In this document: positions 50,312 through 60,373 of the stretch, in pieces
Position numbering within the stretch: the stretch's first letter is position 1
Layout: every line of letters begins with the position of its first letter
Source: Diphasiastrum complanatum
Lineage: Eukaryota; Streptophyta; Lycopodiopsida; Lycopodiales; Lycopodiaceae
Length of the DNA stretch: 64,000 nt
Assembly (NCBI GenBank): GCA_029204225.1
Contig: CM055104.1
Span: 47,564,451-47,628,450, forward strand
Direction: 5' to 3'
Made by a program: the position numbers and the translations under genes
Notes under the pieces: model-generated
Seen by the model: only the letters and a program-made list of their open reading frames with translations
Databases searched by the model: none
What the model was told of the DNA's origin: nothing

Positions 50312-50357
50312 GGACGCGGATGCAGAATGTCCGCGTTCGACTCGGACCCTCATGTCT

Positions 50358-50359
<2 letters not shown>

Positions 50360-50394
<35 letters not shown>
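50360..50394. repeat. (TA)17 microsatellite
   Basis: 35 bp of pure TA on the right side of the GC-rich hairpin island. Confidence 0.95.
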
Positions 50395-50395
<1 letters not shown>

Positions 50396-50397
<2 letters not shown>

Positions 50398-52306
50398 AGT
50401 ATCATTTCTATACATTTTTTTATGTATTTCCATGCTTTGCTATCTATATTTTGTCCTTCTATATTCACTATGATAACATCATCATCAGCACCAGACAAAT
50501 CAGGGGGTGGCTGAAGCCTTGCCCGTGCCAGTATGCTCAGGATAATTTTATGTCTGAATCTATACACTTGGGCTGCTGTGTAATGACAAAGCGCAAACTG
50601 CAAGATAGAATATTCATATATTAGTTTTTGTTAATTTTTTTTTATAGAATAACAAATTAATCACCATTGCATCATTAAGAACAAACAAAATAGTGGTCTC
50701 TACAAAATAAAAATAGACAGTCCATTAGATGCATTGTTGAGAAATAATTTCAAATTGGAATGCCAATGATAAATCTATTAATAACAAGAAGCAAATAAAT
50801 TATCTTACTTGGTATGATATGGCACAAGCAGATATTTGACCACTGGTGTGTATCCACTAAACAGACACTGAACTAGGGTGTCGTTATCTCAAAAATCAAC
50901 ATAGGTAGTTCATTTGACTTAAAATTTCAATCATATTTCATCATTGAATGAGCAAATATACCTAAAAAGCTGCCAACCACCAGATATCATTTTCTGATTG
51001 GACATTGAAGTTAAAATCTCCTTGATCGATTAATCGATTGTCCAAGTGCCCCGTTCATGAGAGTTATACTAACCCTCTCCATCTTTTGCCCTTTAACTAT
51101 TTTTGACTCATCTAACTTAAGCACTATGACTATTTTACCAGTAACCTTTTCCATTGTGATTTCATAAAAAACAATCATATATCTCAGTAATCGATTTGCA
51201 ACCACAAAAAGGTTATTTAATGCATTGTAGGAAATTGATCTTCCTTCAGTCTGACATGTCTTTTCAATATGAAATGGAGTGCTTATAATCATATGCATTC
51301 CTATGTTTGAGCTTGGAAGAGGAACCTTAAAATGATATGACCTTGGAGGAGGAACCTTCTTAATACAAACTTTTTTAAATGCTTCTCTGATAAATTTAAA
51401 AAATTGTACCATATACTTCCCTGCTTATCCCAGCAAAATCACAAGCACCTTAAATTATAGTTTTATCTAAGAATTTTTGTGTGTCCATCATCAAGCCCTT
51501 TGCAATTTAGACTTTATATGTGGACTTTTAATATTCATCAACATAGATTCAGTTGATTTACCTGTTAATATACAACCCAATGTCTTTTCGATTGAATTAT
51601 TATCTCTGATATTTTGATTTGCAACTAATGCAAACCTGCATAGAAAGAAAACAGACCTGCATAAGCACATTCAATCAATCATCTGAGAGAAATTACAAAT
51701 TACTTACTTGAATGCACAAATCCTTCTGTTTTGGTAATCTCATCTAGAGAGATTTTGAATATTCTTGCAAGATTGTCGCTTTTGTTAATTGTTTTTAGCT
51801 TTCCTTGTTAATATTTCCACATCTTTCAGTAACTGTAAATTCTCAGAATGAATATAATGCAATATTACTTGCATTTGTTCAGATTCAATTCTAATATCTG
51901 AAATAACATTTTTCACTGACTCATATTTTGTTCGAAGATCTGCATTTTCTTGCTGCAACTTTTGTACAACACACACTCTCTCATGATAGTAGGAAGACAT
52001 AAATTTGATTTGACTCTCCAAAAACTGAATCCTCTGCATTGAAAATGTATTTTCATAAATTTTCAATCTATCACAATATTCCAATAAACCATTATGTCCG
52101 TTGCAGACCCATATAACTAGCTCAGTTATTGAGGAGAAGACATGATGTTTTAGGGTATTAGGATCTTCAGGATACAAAGACCCATCTGTCCATAGATCCA
52201 AATTATTTTTTCCTTCAATCCTATAACATAGATGGTCCTCAATAGATATTGATGATCTTTTGACTCTTCTTTTTTTTAAAGGTGCCAAGTCAATAGGAAT
52301 GTCCAA
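50396..52306 (-). CDS. Candidate multi-exon gene, product unrecognised
   Basis: Three protein-like stretches follow in order on minus. 52306-51785: 173 codons beginning MDIPIDLAPLKKRRVKRSS, ending in a Gln/Glu/Leu-rich coiled-coil-like segment (LQQENADLRTKYESVKN). 51412-51011: 133 codons, with PPPRSYHFKVPLP and KIVIVLKLDESKIVKGQ. 50597-50396: preceded by a good acceptor (TTCTATCTTGCAG), reading FALCHYTAAQVYRFRHK and PPPDLSGADDDVIIVN before running into the TA repeat. Intervening DNA is AT-rich, as in introns. Exon borders are not established and no domain is recognised. It could be a lineage-specific host gene or a captured fragment; the last exon seems broken by the microsatellite. Confidence 0.3.
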
Positions 52307-52309
52307 ATG

Positions 52310-54160
52310 AGATGATACAAAGTAGTTATTAGAAAAAGTACAAAACTAGTGGCAAGATTCAAAGTATTCAAAATATAAATACTACAAAATATTTGAATGC
52401 AAATATATTCTTACCTGATGCAAGATAGCCAACTTCTGATGAAAGCTTCTATAATGGTGATCCCTTCCATATTCCAATATGGATATGGTGCTAATATTTT
52501 AATTTCCACCAAAAGATGGCGCTCATATTTTGATTTCATATTTCAAGAGGGAATACGCTTTCAAAATTATATATATAAATTTTTTGTTACTACAAAATGC
52601 AAGATAACCAATTTCTGATGAGAGCTTTTATAATGTTGATCCCTCCTTATTCAAATATGGTGATGGCGCTCATAATTTGATTTCCACCACAAGATGGCGC
52701 TCATGTTTTGATTTTAAGAGAGAATATACAGTCAAAATCATATTTGTTAAACTGTGGTTAAACAAAATGCAATTATAACAACACTTGGTTTGCTTAACTA
52801 TAACTGTAGACGAGTTGTTTAAAACATTGGGAGTGGTGTGGGCTATGGGATGGTGTGGGCAAATAAATAAACCATATTGTTTTATTTATTAGACTTTTTT
52901 TTCTCATCTTGTGTGGCATTTCTTATGGGGTCTTTTTCTAGTTTGAAACTCCTCTTATACTAAGTTGAATTGTAGTATACATTATTGTTTGATCTTGAAC
53001 ATGGTAAAAGAGTCTCGTTGAGGTGTAGAATGTTGTTACCATAGCCAAATTTGAAGAACCATATAGATTCACTAAGCGACTATGAATTTAGTCAACTTAT
53101 CGACTATTTACAAAGACCACTTTACCCCTATCAAATTTCTCAATGTTCTAATTCATGTACTTTTATGGTTGGTGAAAGAAACTCCAATTTGTGTAGTTGT
53201 ATAGTTTCTAAAGAAAACCCCAACCTCCCCCTCCTCCTCCCCCCTTTTTCTCCTCGATTATTTGCTCAATCTAGAGTTTGTCCACAATATGAGAATGCTA
53301 CTGGAGTAACTTGAACGAAGGACCTCAACATGGAGCTTGTCCTACAAGTTGCTTCAGTAGTACATGATCATGGGAAGAGCTTGCTCTAGAACAAATTTGA
53401 TTTCATTGCTTACCTCATGCAAAATTTGAGAAGTGCACATTATGAGAGATTTGTTGCCTCAAGTGACATCCAAATACAAGCCTAGAGAGTCACTCTTATT
53501 TGCGAGCATGCACTAGGCAAAAAATATATGAAGAGTGCACTCTTTGTTTCCTCAAGGCAAGGTGGCAACGAAGATTTACAAATATTTTAGGCATGTATGA
53601 AGCATGCACTATTTTGGCCTTTTTCCTAGCCTTGGTAATAATTTACACATTAAAGGCATGGCGAGAAGCTTCCATGTCTCATGGGCAAAATTGTGAGTGC
53701 ATTTATAAGATTGAAAAATCTTTAGTCTAGTGAAGTAAGCATTGACTTCGTCACAAACTTCTTGATGAATGCGAGCACACAACCTTGCCTTGCAGAGGCA
53801 AGGCAAAAAGATTCCAACATATTTACGTTGGGTATGGTGAAGAGAATAGTTTGGGCATGATGCCATTTTTGGCCCTTGCACTCACCAATCGCTCCACGGG
53901 TAGGGAGGGGTCTTGAACATCATAATGGCAATAGCTTGGCTCCAGTTTGGCATGCAACCACCCTTGAGTAGGTCCTCAAAAGCACAATGCCTCTTCATCT
54001 CGGCTTTTATGGCTTGGCCTTTACCTCTTATGAAGGAATCTAGCAAAGAGACTATGCTACAAGTGATTAAAAGGAAAAAGGGAGCCAATAACCGAGTCAT
54101 GTGAGTGGGTATATATTCTAGAATGAAAATATCCATGCATCCATGTGGCCATTTGTCTTT
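52310..54160. other. Intergenic stretch
   Basis: Short duplicated blocks around 52420-52720 (CCAACTTCTGATGAAAGCTTCTATAATGGTGATCCC and a diverged second copy near 52605) show a local duplication of about 190 bp. 53.0-54.1 kb has only short unsupported ORFs, including 53500-53730 and 53051-53314. Confidence 0.45.
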
Positions 54161-54162
54161 GT

Positions 54163-54186
54163 GTATGTGTGTGTGTGTGTGTGTGC

Positions 54187-54227
<41 letters not shown>

Positions 54228-54240
54228 CGAGCGAGCGAGC
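54163..54240. repeat. (GT)n-(GA)n-(GAGC)n tract in presumed 5' UTR
   Basis: TGTGTG about 24 bp, GA about 34 bp, then GCGAGC repeats, ending 15 bp before the ATG of the gene at 54256. GA-rich 5' leaders are common in plant genes. Confidence 0.85.
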
Positions 54241-54255
54241 GGGAGAGGGAGGAGA

Positions 54256-55080
54256 ATGGAGCGGCTTCGCCTTGTGTCAGGGGCAACAGCATTCTTGTAT
54301 TTGTGGGTTGTTTCTGCTGCGACGTATGCACCCGGGGACTTCGTTCCTCTCGCAAGAAGGGGACAATATCACAGTGTATGTTCTCTTATCACGCTCTTAC
54401 TTTGTCTCTCATCTCTGTTGTCCTGTTCAAGCTTTCGTATTTTCCATGGATCTTTAGACTGACTATTAAATTCACAGTCCGTGGTCAGTCTAACAGTTGT
54501 TATTGAGCTAGACCAGCAGGCTAAGAAGCATGCTTATGTTCCGTTTCGATGATCTAAAGTTGAAAATGAATTCGGCCAGATGAAGATTTCATTGCATGAT
54601 ACTTTTCAGTAGCTGTGAATTTGGAATATAATTTGGCATAATTCGAATGTGTCGAAAGATCATGGCCTTTGATCATCTATCTGTTCCTGTTTCCTCTGAA
54701 CACAGGCGCGAACCACATGGCATGACCAATTAGGTCGTCATTGCCCACGATTTGGCATCGACAGGGAGGTAGGCATTGCACTTTCTTATATGCATAGCTA
54801 ATTGGCCATTTTAAGGCTGTATTGGCAATGCTTGGACATAGGAGATACTGCAAAAGGATGCAGTGGGTTTAGCACGTGGAAAAACTTGGTTTATGAAAGG
54901 GTTTCTTTCAAAGCATATTTCATGTGTTTCATTTCACAAAATGAATTTTGAGTACTGGAATGTCCGCTGCGGAGTTTACTTTAAGTTTTTAGTCACAATT
55001 TCTCAGTTCAACCATGTGCAACAGGTTGTCCTGCCCGTTCCAAAGCCACAAGAATACACTGGAGCTGATTCTTACAAAAT
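54256..55080 (+). CDS. Conserved plant small secretory-type protein, exons 1-3 (partial)
   Basis: Exon 1 (54256-54375, 40 codons, donor GTATGT) encodes MERLRLVSGATAFLYLWVV, a hydrophobic signal-peptide-like start, then TYAPGDFVPLARRGQYHS. Exon 2 (54706-54768, acceptor CACAG, donor GTAGGC) encodes ARTTWHDQLGRHCPRFGIDRE. Exon 3 (55025-55080, acceptor CAACAG, donor GTAAGG) encodes VVLPVPKPQEYTGADSYKM. Phases fit exactly. The motifs GDFVPLARR, WHD.LGRHCPRFG and VP.P recall a land-plant protein family of unknown function that I cannot name. Downstream exons were not found; the following 2 kb is non-coding and invaded by an LTR element, so the gene may be truncated or have a long intron. Exon 3 would otherwise end at a TAA immediately after its Met. 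Confidence 0.7.
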
Positions 55081-55084
55081 GTAA

Positions 55085-56298
55085 GGAAATTTTGATTTCT
55101 TTAAATTCTAGTTAAGCTCCATTGTTTCTAACTGTTGATAAGACTTCTGAGGATTGCTTCTCAATCACATTCTCAATCGCTTAACTAATTTTGCTGCTCG
55201 CAATTTTCCTTTCAACTATTGAGGACACCTCAACGGTTATTGCCTTGCCTTGCCATGCTTTTCTTACGCATATGAAGCTCTTTTTATTGATTTGTTGGAC
55301 ATGAGCTCTTTTTATTCATGTAAAAGTCTGTTCTTATGCATTTCTACTATAGATTGGCCAAGGGCCCACAACTATTATTATTTGGTACTAGAGTGAGAGT
55401 CCTACTGGAAGGGCACAGACCCACCCTCTAAGAGGGCGTACTATTTTCCCCTATCACCTATTTGTGGGTCTGAGTGTATAGAAACTTCCATTCTAGGTTT
55501 CTATGGGGTGTAAATAGGGTCTATAGAATTCATTTTTCAGCTTATTGACTTGGTATTGCTGAAGCTCTATGTGAGAGAACAAGTTGTTATAGCTTATAGG
55601 GCTTTAGCCATTGATCATATATGATGTACTTGAGTTTCTTTAGGGCTTTAGCCATTGATCATATATGATGTACTTGAGTTTCTTTGGAGGGGAATGCTAT
55701 TGTCTCTTTATTTATGGTCTTCTATGCTTCATCAATAGCAAAATTGGCATAATGTGTTCATAACTTCAACAACTTTTCAACACATGATTTCTTTTTATTT
55801 ATGTACATCCATGTAATTCATCAAATTGTGAATGAGCCCAAGTGTAACATGTACTTCACCTTTTCTTGCGAGAATTGACACAATCCTAGAAGGCTCTCAA
55901 ATCACCACTGGAGTAATGACCAAATCATCAACAAAATTTAGATTTAACCTCATAGAATGTAATCATATATATATAATTGATCATAGAACAATGTAGTAGT
56001 GATAGATTGAAGATGTGCACAAGTACGCTTTTGTACTTAAGTTGGATTCATGTCTAAGCTAAGTTTTTAAAAAAACTAGTCTCTCAACTGTCAATCATTG
56101 TTAATGAAGTTCACAAACCTTTTTCTAGTCTTGTGAAACGTGAAATCTGACCCGACTCTAAACATTTTCTTTAGATCGCTCAACTACTTCATTTTTCTTA
56201 CAATCTGGTTGAATATGTAGTATAAGTGTCCACATGACATTTAAGAAGTTTTGAGAGTCCATGGGTCCAAGTACCCATATGATAACTCATTAAATGAC
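55085..56298. other. Intron or intergenic stretch, no further exon seen
   Basis: T-rich non-coding DNA. Holds one perfect 44-bp tandem duplication and nothing else recognisable. Confidence 0.5.
55597..55684. repeat. Perfect 44-bp tandem duplication
   Basis: Two identical adjacent copies starting TAGGGCTTTAGCCATTGATC, each containing the palindrome ATCATATATGAT. Confidence 0.95.
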
Positions 56299-56333
56299 TA
56301 TCCTGTTAGAAATCCATAAATCATAATCTGGAT

Positions 56334-56405
56334 CGACAGACTAGGATTCGAACCTAGGACCTCCCCCATATTGGATGGGATGCTCTACCACTGAGCTATC
56401 CGCCC
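56334..56405 (-). tRNA. tRNA-like sequence in TRIM 3' LTR (not a host tRNA gene)
   Basis: 72 nt. A box TAGCTCAGTGG, B box GGTTCGAATCC. D stem GCTC/GAGC, anticodon stem TCCCA/TGGGG, T stem CTAGG/CCTAG all pair. The acceptor GGGCGGA/TCTGTCG pairs except for the terminal G-G. The 7-nt anticodon loop (TCCAATA) lacks the usual T33, so no amino acid is assigned. Confidence 0.75.
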
Positions 56406-56585
56406 TATTTGATAGTTCTCTCTAGAGTGTGGATTGATATTCCAACACCCCCCCTCAAGCCACACGTGGTTGGGGTCCACATGTCCTACAACTTGGGCCA
56501 CCTAACCATGGCTTTGACACCATGAACTGTTAGGTCTAACTTGGCTCTGATACCATGTTAGAAATCCATAAATCATAATATGGAT

Positions 56586-56657
56586 GGACAGACTAGGATT
56601 CGAACCCAGGACCTCCCTCATTCCGGATGGGATGCTCTACCACTGAGCTATCCGCCC
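56586..56657 (-). tRNA. tRNA-like sequence in TRIM 5' LTR (not a host tRNA gene)
   Basis: 72 nt, homologous to the one at 56334-56405. The acceptor stem GGGCGGA/TCTGTCC pairs fully, counting G-T pairs. The B box is intact, one anticodon-stem pair is lost (C-A), and the loop is TCCGGAA. Being the 5' LTR copy, it lies where it could drive Pol III transcription into the element. Confidence 0.75.
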
Positions 56658-56704
56658 TATTTGATAGTTCTCTTTAGAGTGTGGATTGATATCCCAACAT
56701 ATCC

Positions 56705-57200
56705 CAGAGATTGACTACATCTCCATGAGTTCCATTCGTACTAACTACACTGTTGGTTTAAGGAAAATGTTGAAGCCACAAAATGAATATGATGGTGCTA
56801 CTAAAATGAAGACACCAAAGATGCAAAAATGAAGATGTTGATGTTGGCAAAAAGAGAATGTTGATACAAGAGTTTTGAAGTTGATGCTACCAAGACATCC
56901 ATGAAAGTTCAAAGTTGAAACTTGAGAGGAGGGAGTGTGTTAGGACTTAGTAAATAGTAAGTAGGTTGGGGAGTGATTTTTGACAGATAATAATTATAGG
57001 TAATAACCTATAGGTATTAGGTATTTAGTGATAAGAATTAGGTATTAGGTAGTAGAATTTGGACTAGCCTACGATGCTGAAGGGTTAGGGATCCCTGCAT
57101 GGGATCATGTGACAATTGAAGCAAACTATGGCACATCGGGCACAAAGCAGTAGACTTGCAAATAAATTTTAAATCGAAAATGGTAATAGTCAGTTTCAAG
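56705..57200 (+). mobile_element. Probable LTR-element 3' end fragment
   Basis: A purine-rich GAGAGGAGGGAG (56924-56936) is directly followed by TGTTAGGACTTAG (from 56938), the usual PPT/LTR start arrangement. GGTATTAGGTA-type repeats occur at 57000-57050. There is no partner LTR and no coding part, so this is a weak call. Confidence 0.35.
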
Positions 57201-57659
57201 TTTCAAGTTTCAACTTTCTATCACCTATAAGCTGTAGTTGTGAACACTAAACATTCATTAGACTACATAGTAAAATTTCAGTAAATTACAAAAACCCTAA
57301 AATCGGTTCGAGCGGTTCTATAATTGGAATCTGGCCTATCCGATTCGAACAAGGCTCGTACTGCCGATTCAAATTGGGTATCTAAACATTACTTTTCAAT
57401 ACCATAACTTTTGATTTGCCCAAATTGGCTAATAGTTTCACAAAATATCTTGAGAATATCAAGATGTCATTGGAGACTTTAGTGTTATCCAAAAGGACCT
57501 CCTCATCCACATGAATGTGAAGTTCGATAACACAATGAAGGAACGTAGCAGCATTCCCACCGTCCTCATTAAGAATATTTTTAAGCTTATCAATGAGAGA
57601 CAGAAGGCAGGGTCACATGCAGCATTTTTTGGCTCAACTTCCAAGATGTCATCTAGATC

Positions 57660-58120
57660 TAAATGTGCACATCCAAGAACTCTTCCTGCTTACAAAGGTG
57701 GTGGGAGAAGGCGGAGAAAGATGACCTGCTTCCAACCACATGGGAGGCATTCCAGCAGATGGTTATGCAAAACTGAGTACCTTTGGATGAGAAGAATAAG
57801 GCCATACAATTATGGATTTTTGAAATAGGTAACTTGAGCAGCCGGGATTATGCAAACAAGTACCGAGAGGCTTTATCACACATTCCTTAGGAAGCTCTTA
57901 TGTTCATGCAAGTATTTCACTTTGTGGAGGGACTTCAGGATAGTAGATGTCCTTTTGTCAGAAAGGAGTAGTCGCATGATTTACAAGGAGCCGTGCAAAT
58001 TGCTTTGTATAGTGAAGACAACAAGAAAGGTTCAGATCTTGTTGTTGTAGTGGCTACTGGTAGCCAGCATCATTGGGGACCCAAGGGCACATAGAACAAG
58101 AAGAAGAAATTTGAAGGCAA
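57660..58120 (+). pseudogene. Chromovirus (Gypsy-E) gag remnant
   Basis: One frame reads LLPTTWEAFQQMVMQN, VPLDEKNKAIQLWIFEIGNL, RDYANKYREALSHIP and FHFVEGLQDSRCPFV, the order typical of Retrotrans_gag domains, with stops at about 57773, 57886 and 57968. A basic segment follows. Protease, RT and RNase H are absent. The next recognised part is the integrase C-terminus at 58740, so most of pol is deleted. Confidence 0.6.
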
Positions 58121-58302
58121 AGGGTTGTATGGGCAACCTAATGCCCAAAAGGGTCAGTGTCCTTTAAAGAGGGAGATTGTAATAGATCCTAACACCACAG
58201 TAGGGCAAACACTAACTGATCCACCCAACCTTGCCTACTCCCTGATATAGAGTAAGCCCCTCCTAGCCCAGTGTGAGGACTGGTAGCATGCAACTGCCAA
58301 GT

Positions 58303-58331
58303 GTCGGCCACGTGGCACTGACGTGGCCGAC
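58303..58331. repeat. Perfect 11-bp-stem hairpin
   Basis: GTCGGCCACGT, 7-nt loop, then the exact complement. It lies in a GC-rich island (58250-58500) with a second stem CCCTGTC/GACAGGG near 58358. Similar ACTGCCAAGTGGCA text occurs in the LTRs at 59.5 and 63.8 kb, so the island may be LTR-derived. Confidence 0.8.
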
Positions 58332-58734
58332 TGCACGTCGGGACCCAACTGGGGGCCCTGTCCTGTTGACAGGGTCCCTAGACTGTGTTAGGCCCGCCAT
58401 GGCTATGGACCGTGCTGGGGCACACTACTCACACTGTCTTGCCCTGTTGGTCGTGTACGCTGGACACGACCCTGACTGTGGTATCTGACCTATTTGTGTT
58501 CTCTAGGGTTCGGCACTGGTCACGAGCTCGTAACAGAGACCTTCTGTTTTGAATGTTTGGGGTAGCACAGGTGTAAAGAATGTGCACGAAACCACATGCA
58601 AATCACATATAACCTTTAGGGGAAATGACTTACTGTTCAAGATAAGGCTCAACAGGAAGAGCCTCACTGTAAAAATGTGGAATAGGAGGAAAGATGGTAT
58701 TTCTCAGGATTCCAAAGGACTTGAAAACCCTTAA

Positions 58735-59126
58735 GACAAGGAAGTGTTATGAGTTGTCACCTAGATACTGTTGATCTTGAAAAATTGTTAAGAAAATTAA
58801 TAATGTTGCTTATCAATTGGGTTTGCCTGTTGATTGTAAGGTTCATCTTATTTTTCATGTTTTAAGCTTAAAGAAGGTTTGACATGATGGTGATAACTTC
58901 TTGGCTGATGGCCTTGTATTGTTTTAGGAGCATGGGGAGATGATGCATGGACCAATGAGAGTACTGGACTGGAGGTAGAGACGATTGTGGAATCGTTTGC
59001 TCCATGAGTACTTGGTTGCATGGCTTGGACAACCTCTTAGTGATGCTGCTTGGGAGACTCACATGGGTTGCATGCACAATATCCAGACTTTGCCATCGAG
59101 GAGGATGTTATTTGAGGAGGGAAGGG
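58735..59126 (+). pseudogene. Chromovirus (Gypsy-E) integrase C-terminus and chromodomain
   Basis: IGNVAYQLGLPVD...VHLIFHVLSLKKV is the conserved end of gypsy integrase before the chromodomain. MRVLDWR, YLVAWLGQPLSDAAWETH (59010-59060) is a chromodomain with the aromatic pattern Y...W...W. LFEEGRDAT ends the reading frame inside the PPT (GAGGAGGGAAGGGA, 59113-59126). Stops at 58879, 58926 and 58978 inactivate it. The chromodomain marks the element as a chromovirus, a class that targets heterochromatin. Confidence 0.75.
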
Positions 59127-59705
59127 ATGCCACATGTACTTTAAATCCCTTTATTATAGAGTGTAAATTGTAATTATCAACTGTAAATGGCTAAGTCATC
59201 GTCTTGTGGAGACTATTAAAAATTGCAATGTAAGTATTAGTTTTAGTGACTAATTTTGAGATGGCTAAAGGGATATTGGGTCTCATGAGAGTCTATTGGA
59301 ACGGCCTTTGGAAAGATAGGAGGGTTGATCGATCAATAGGACGTGTTATATGCTCACTAGGACACTTGGTCCAGTGAGACACTTGTTGGATTGTCAATGG
59401 ACTGGTCAATAATACATTTGTCATATGCTCATTGGGACACGGTCTAGTGTATGAGCGACACATGTCAGACAATATACCTACTAGTTTGCCTATGTGTCAG
59501 GGTACTGCCAAGTGGCAAATGTTGTATGTGCATGGAGTTTGTCATTTGTCAACGTTAGTATGTGTGAGGGTTCAAGAGAGTTCTAATAATTGACAATCAC
59601 GAGATCTTTCTCTATCATTCATTTTTCGCACTTGTGAATGATAATAAACTGTGTTTATAGTAGTATCGAAATAGTTTTGTTATTGCATTAACCATTGTTT
59701 TCTAC
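59127..59705 (+). repeat. Gypsy-E 3' LTR
   Basis: Begins TGCCACATGTAC directly after the PPT. Shares blocks such as ATGGCTAAGTCA, TCATATGCTCA(C/T)TGGGAC and GTCAGGGTACTGCCAAGTGGCAA with the LTR fragments at 63176-63960. The end is probably near ...TTTTCTACA at about 59705. Confidence 0.6.
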
Positions 59706-59729
59706 AATGATCCTATGAGCGAAAGAGCT

Positions 59730-60120
59730 TTGGGAAGTTGTCGAAGGTATTGAGGTTAAGCTTATTGTAGATTCGGAGGGCCATTACCAAATGGAAGCAG
59801 AAGGATGGGAAGGCCTTCGCCCTTATCACTCTCAATATCAGAGATAATCATATTAGTCATATTCGAAGTGCTCGAATTTCATTAGAAGCTTGGAATATTC
59901 TAAGCACTCTCTATGACGTTAGAGACATGATTGCCAAACTTCATTTGAGGAAAAAGTTTTTCTCACTCAAAATGGCCAATTGAGATTCGATCACGAATCA
60001 TTTTGAACAACTTCACAAATTTTCCTGAGCAAATGTCTACAAGTGCTGCAGAGATCAACCGTGAAGATGTCATCATGACTCTCATGTCGAGCCTTCCTAC
60101 GAAAATTGGGTAATCATTAT
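59730..60120 (+). pseudogene. Copia gag fragment
   Basis: WKQKDGKAFALITLNI, ARISLEAWNILSTLYDVR and IAKLHLRKKFFSLKMAN resemble Copia-2 gag (17539-17198), so this is another member of that lineage. Later text ITNHFEQLHKF and LTLARV appears in other frames. No LTR or pol accompanies it. Confidence 0.65.
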
Positions 60121-60373
60121 TTTTGCTTAGCAAGGTCTTACATTAGCACGAGTTTCATTTGTGTACTTCTCACATGTGTGAGGACATCTCAAACAATGTG
60201 AATGATCTCCTAAGATGTGTGTGATTGCACATGTGAGCCTTGCCAGGCATTCCCTTTCTTATGCAGCTATGGTTGGGAGGAGACTTGCAGCTTCACTTAT
60301 ATGTCGAGTAATAGGCCTATGTAAATTCCTTTGATGTTGATGTGAGTCTCTAAGGGGAATGTGGGAATCCTCC

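Larger units (their letters stand above)
56304..56699 (-). mobile_element. TRIM-like miniature LTR retroelement with tRNA-like sequence in each LTR
   Basis: 396 bp. LTRs 56304-56447 (3') and 56556-56699 (5'), each 144 bp, same length, nine differences by eye. In element orientation each starts TGTTGG and ends TCTAACA. PBS TGGTATCAGAGCCAAG (56555-56540) abuts the 5' LTR and matches initiator tRNA-Met. PPT TTGAGGGGGGG (56458-56448) abuts the 3' LTR. Target-site duplication TATCC at 56299-56303 and 56700-56704. The 108-bp interior has no coding capacity. Size and signals define a terminal-repeat retrotransposon in miniature. Each LTR holds a 72-nt tRNA-like segment flanked by about 42 nt upstream and 30 nt downstream. 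Confidence 0.92.

Noticed and set aside
53882-54355. 157-codon minus-strand ORF
   Set aside because: Crosses the GA/GT microsatellite and lies antisense to exon 1 of the conserved gene.
56334-56657. Two host tRNA genes
   Set aside because: Both lie inside LTRs of one 396-bp element with TSD, PBS and PPT, and the anticodon loop lacks T33; treated as element-borne tRNA-like sequence.
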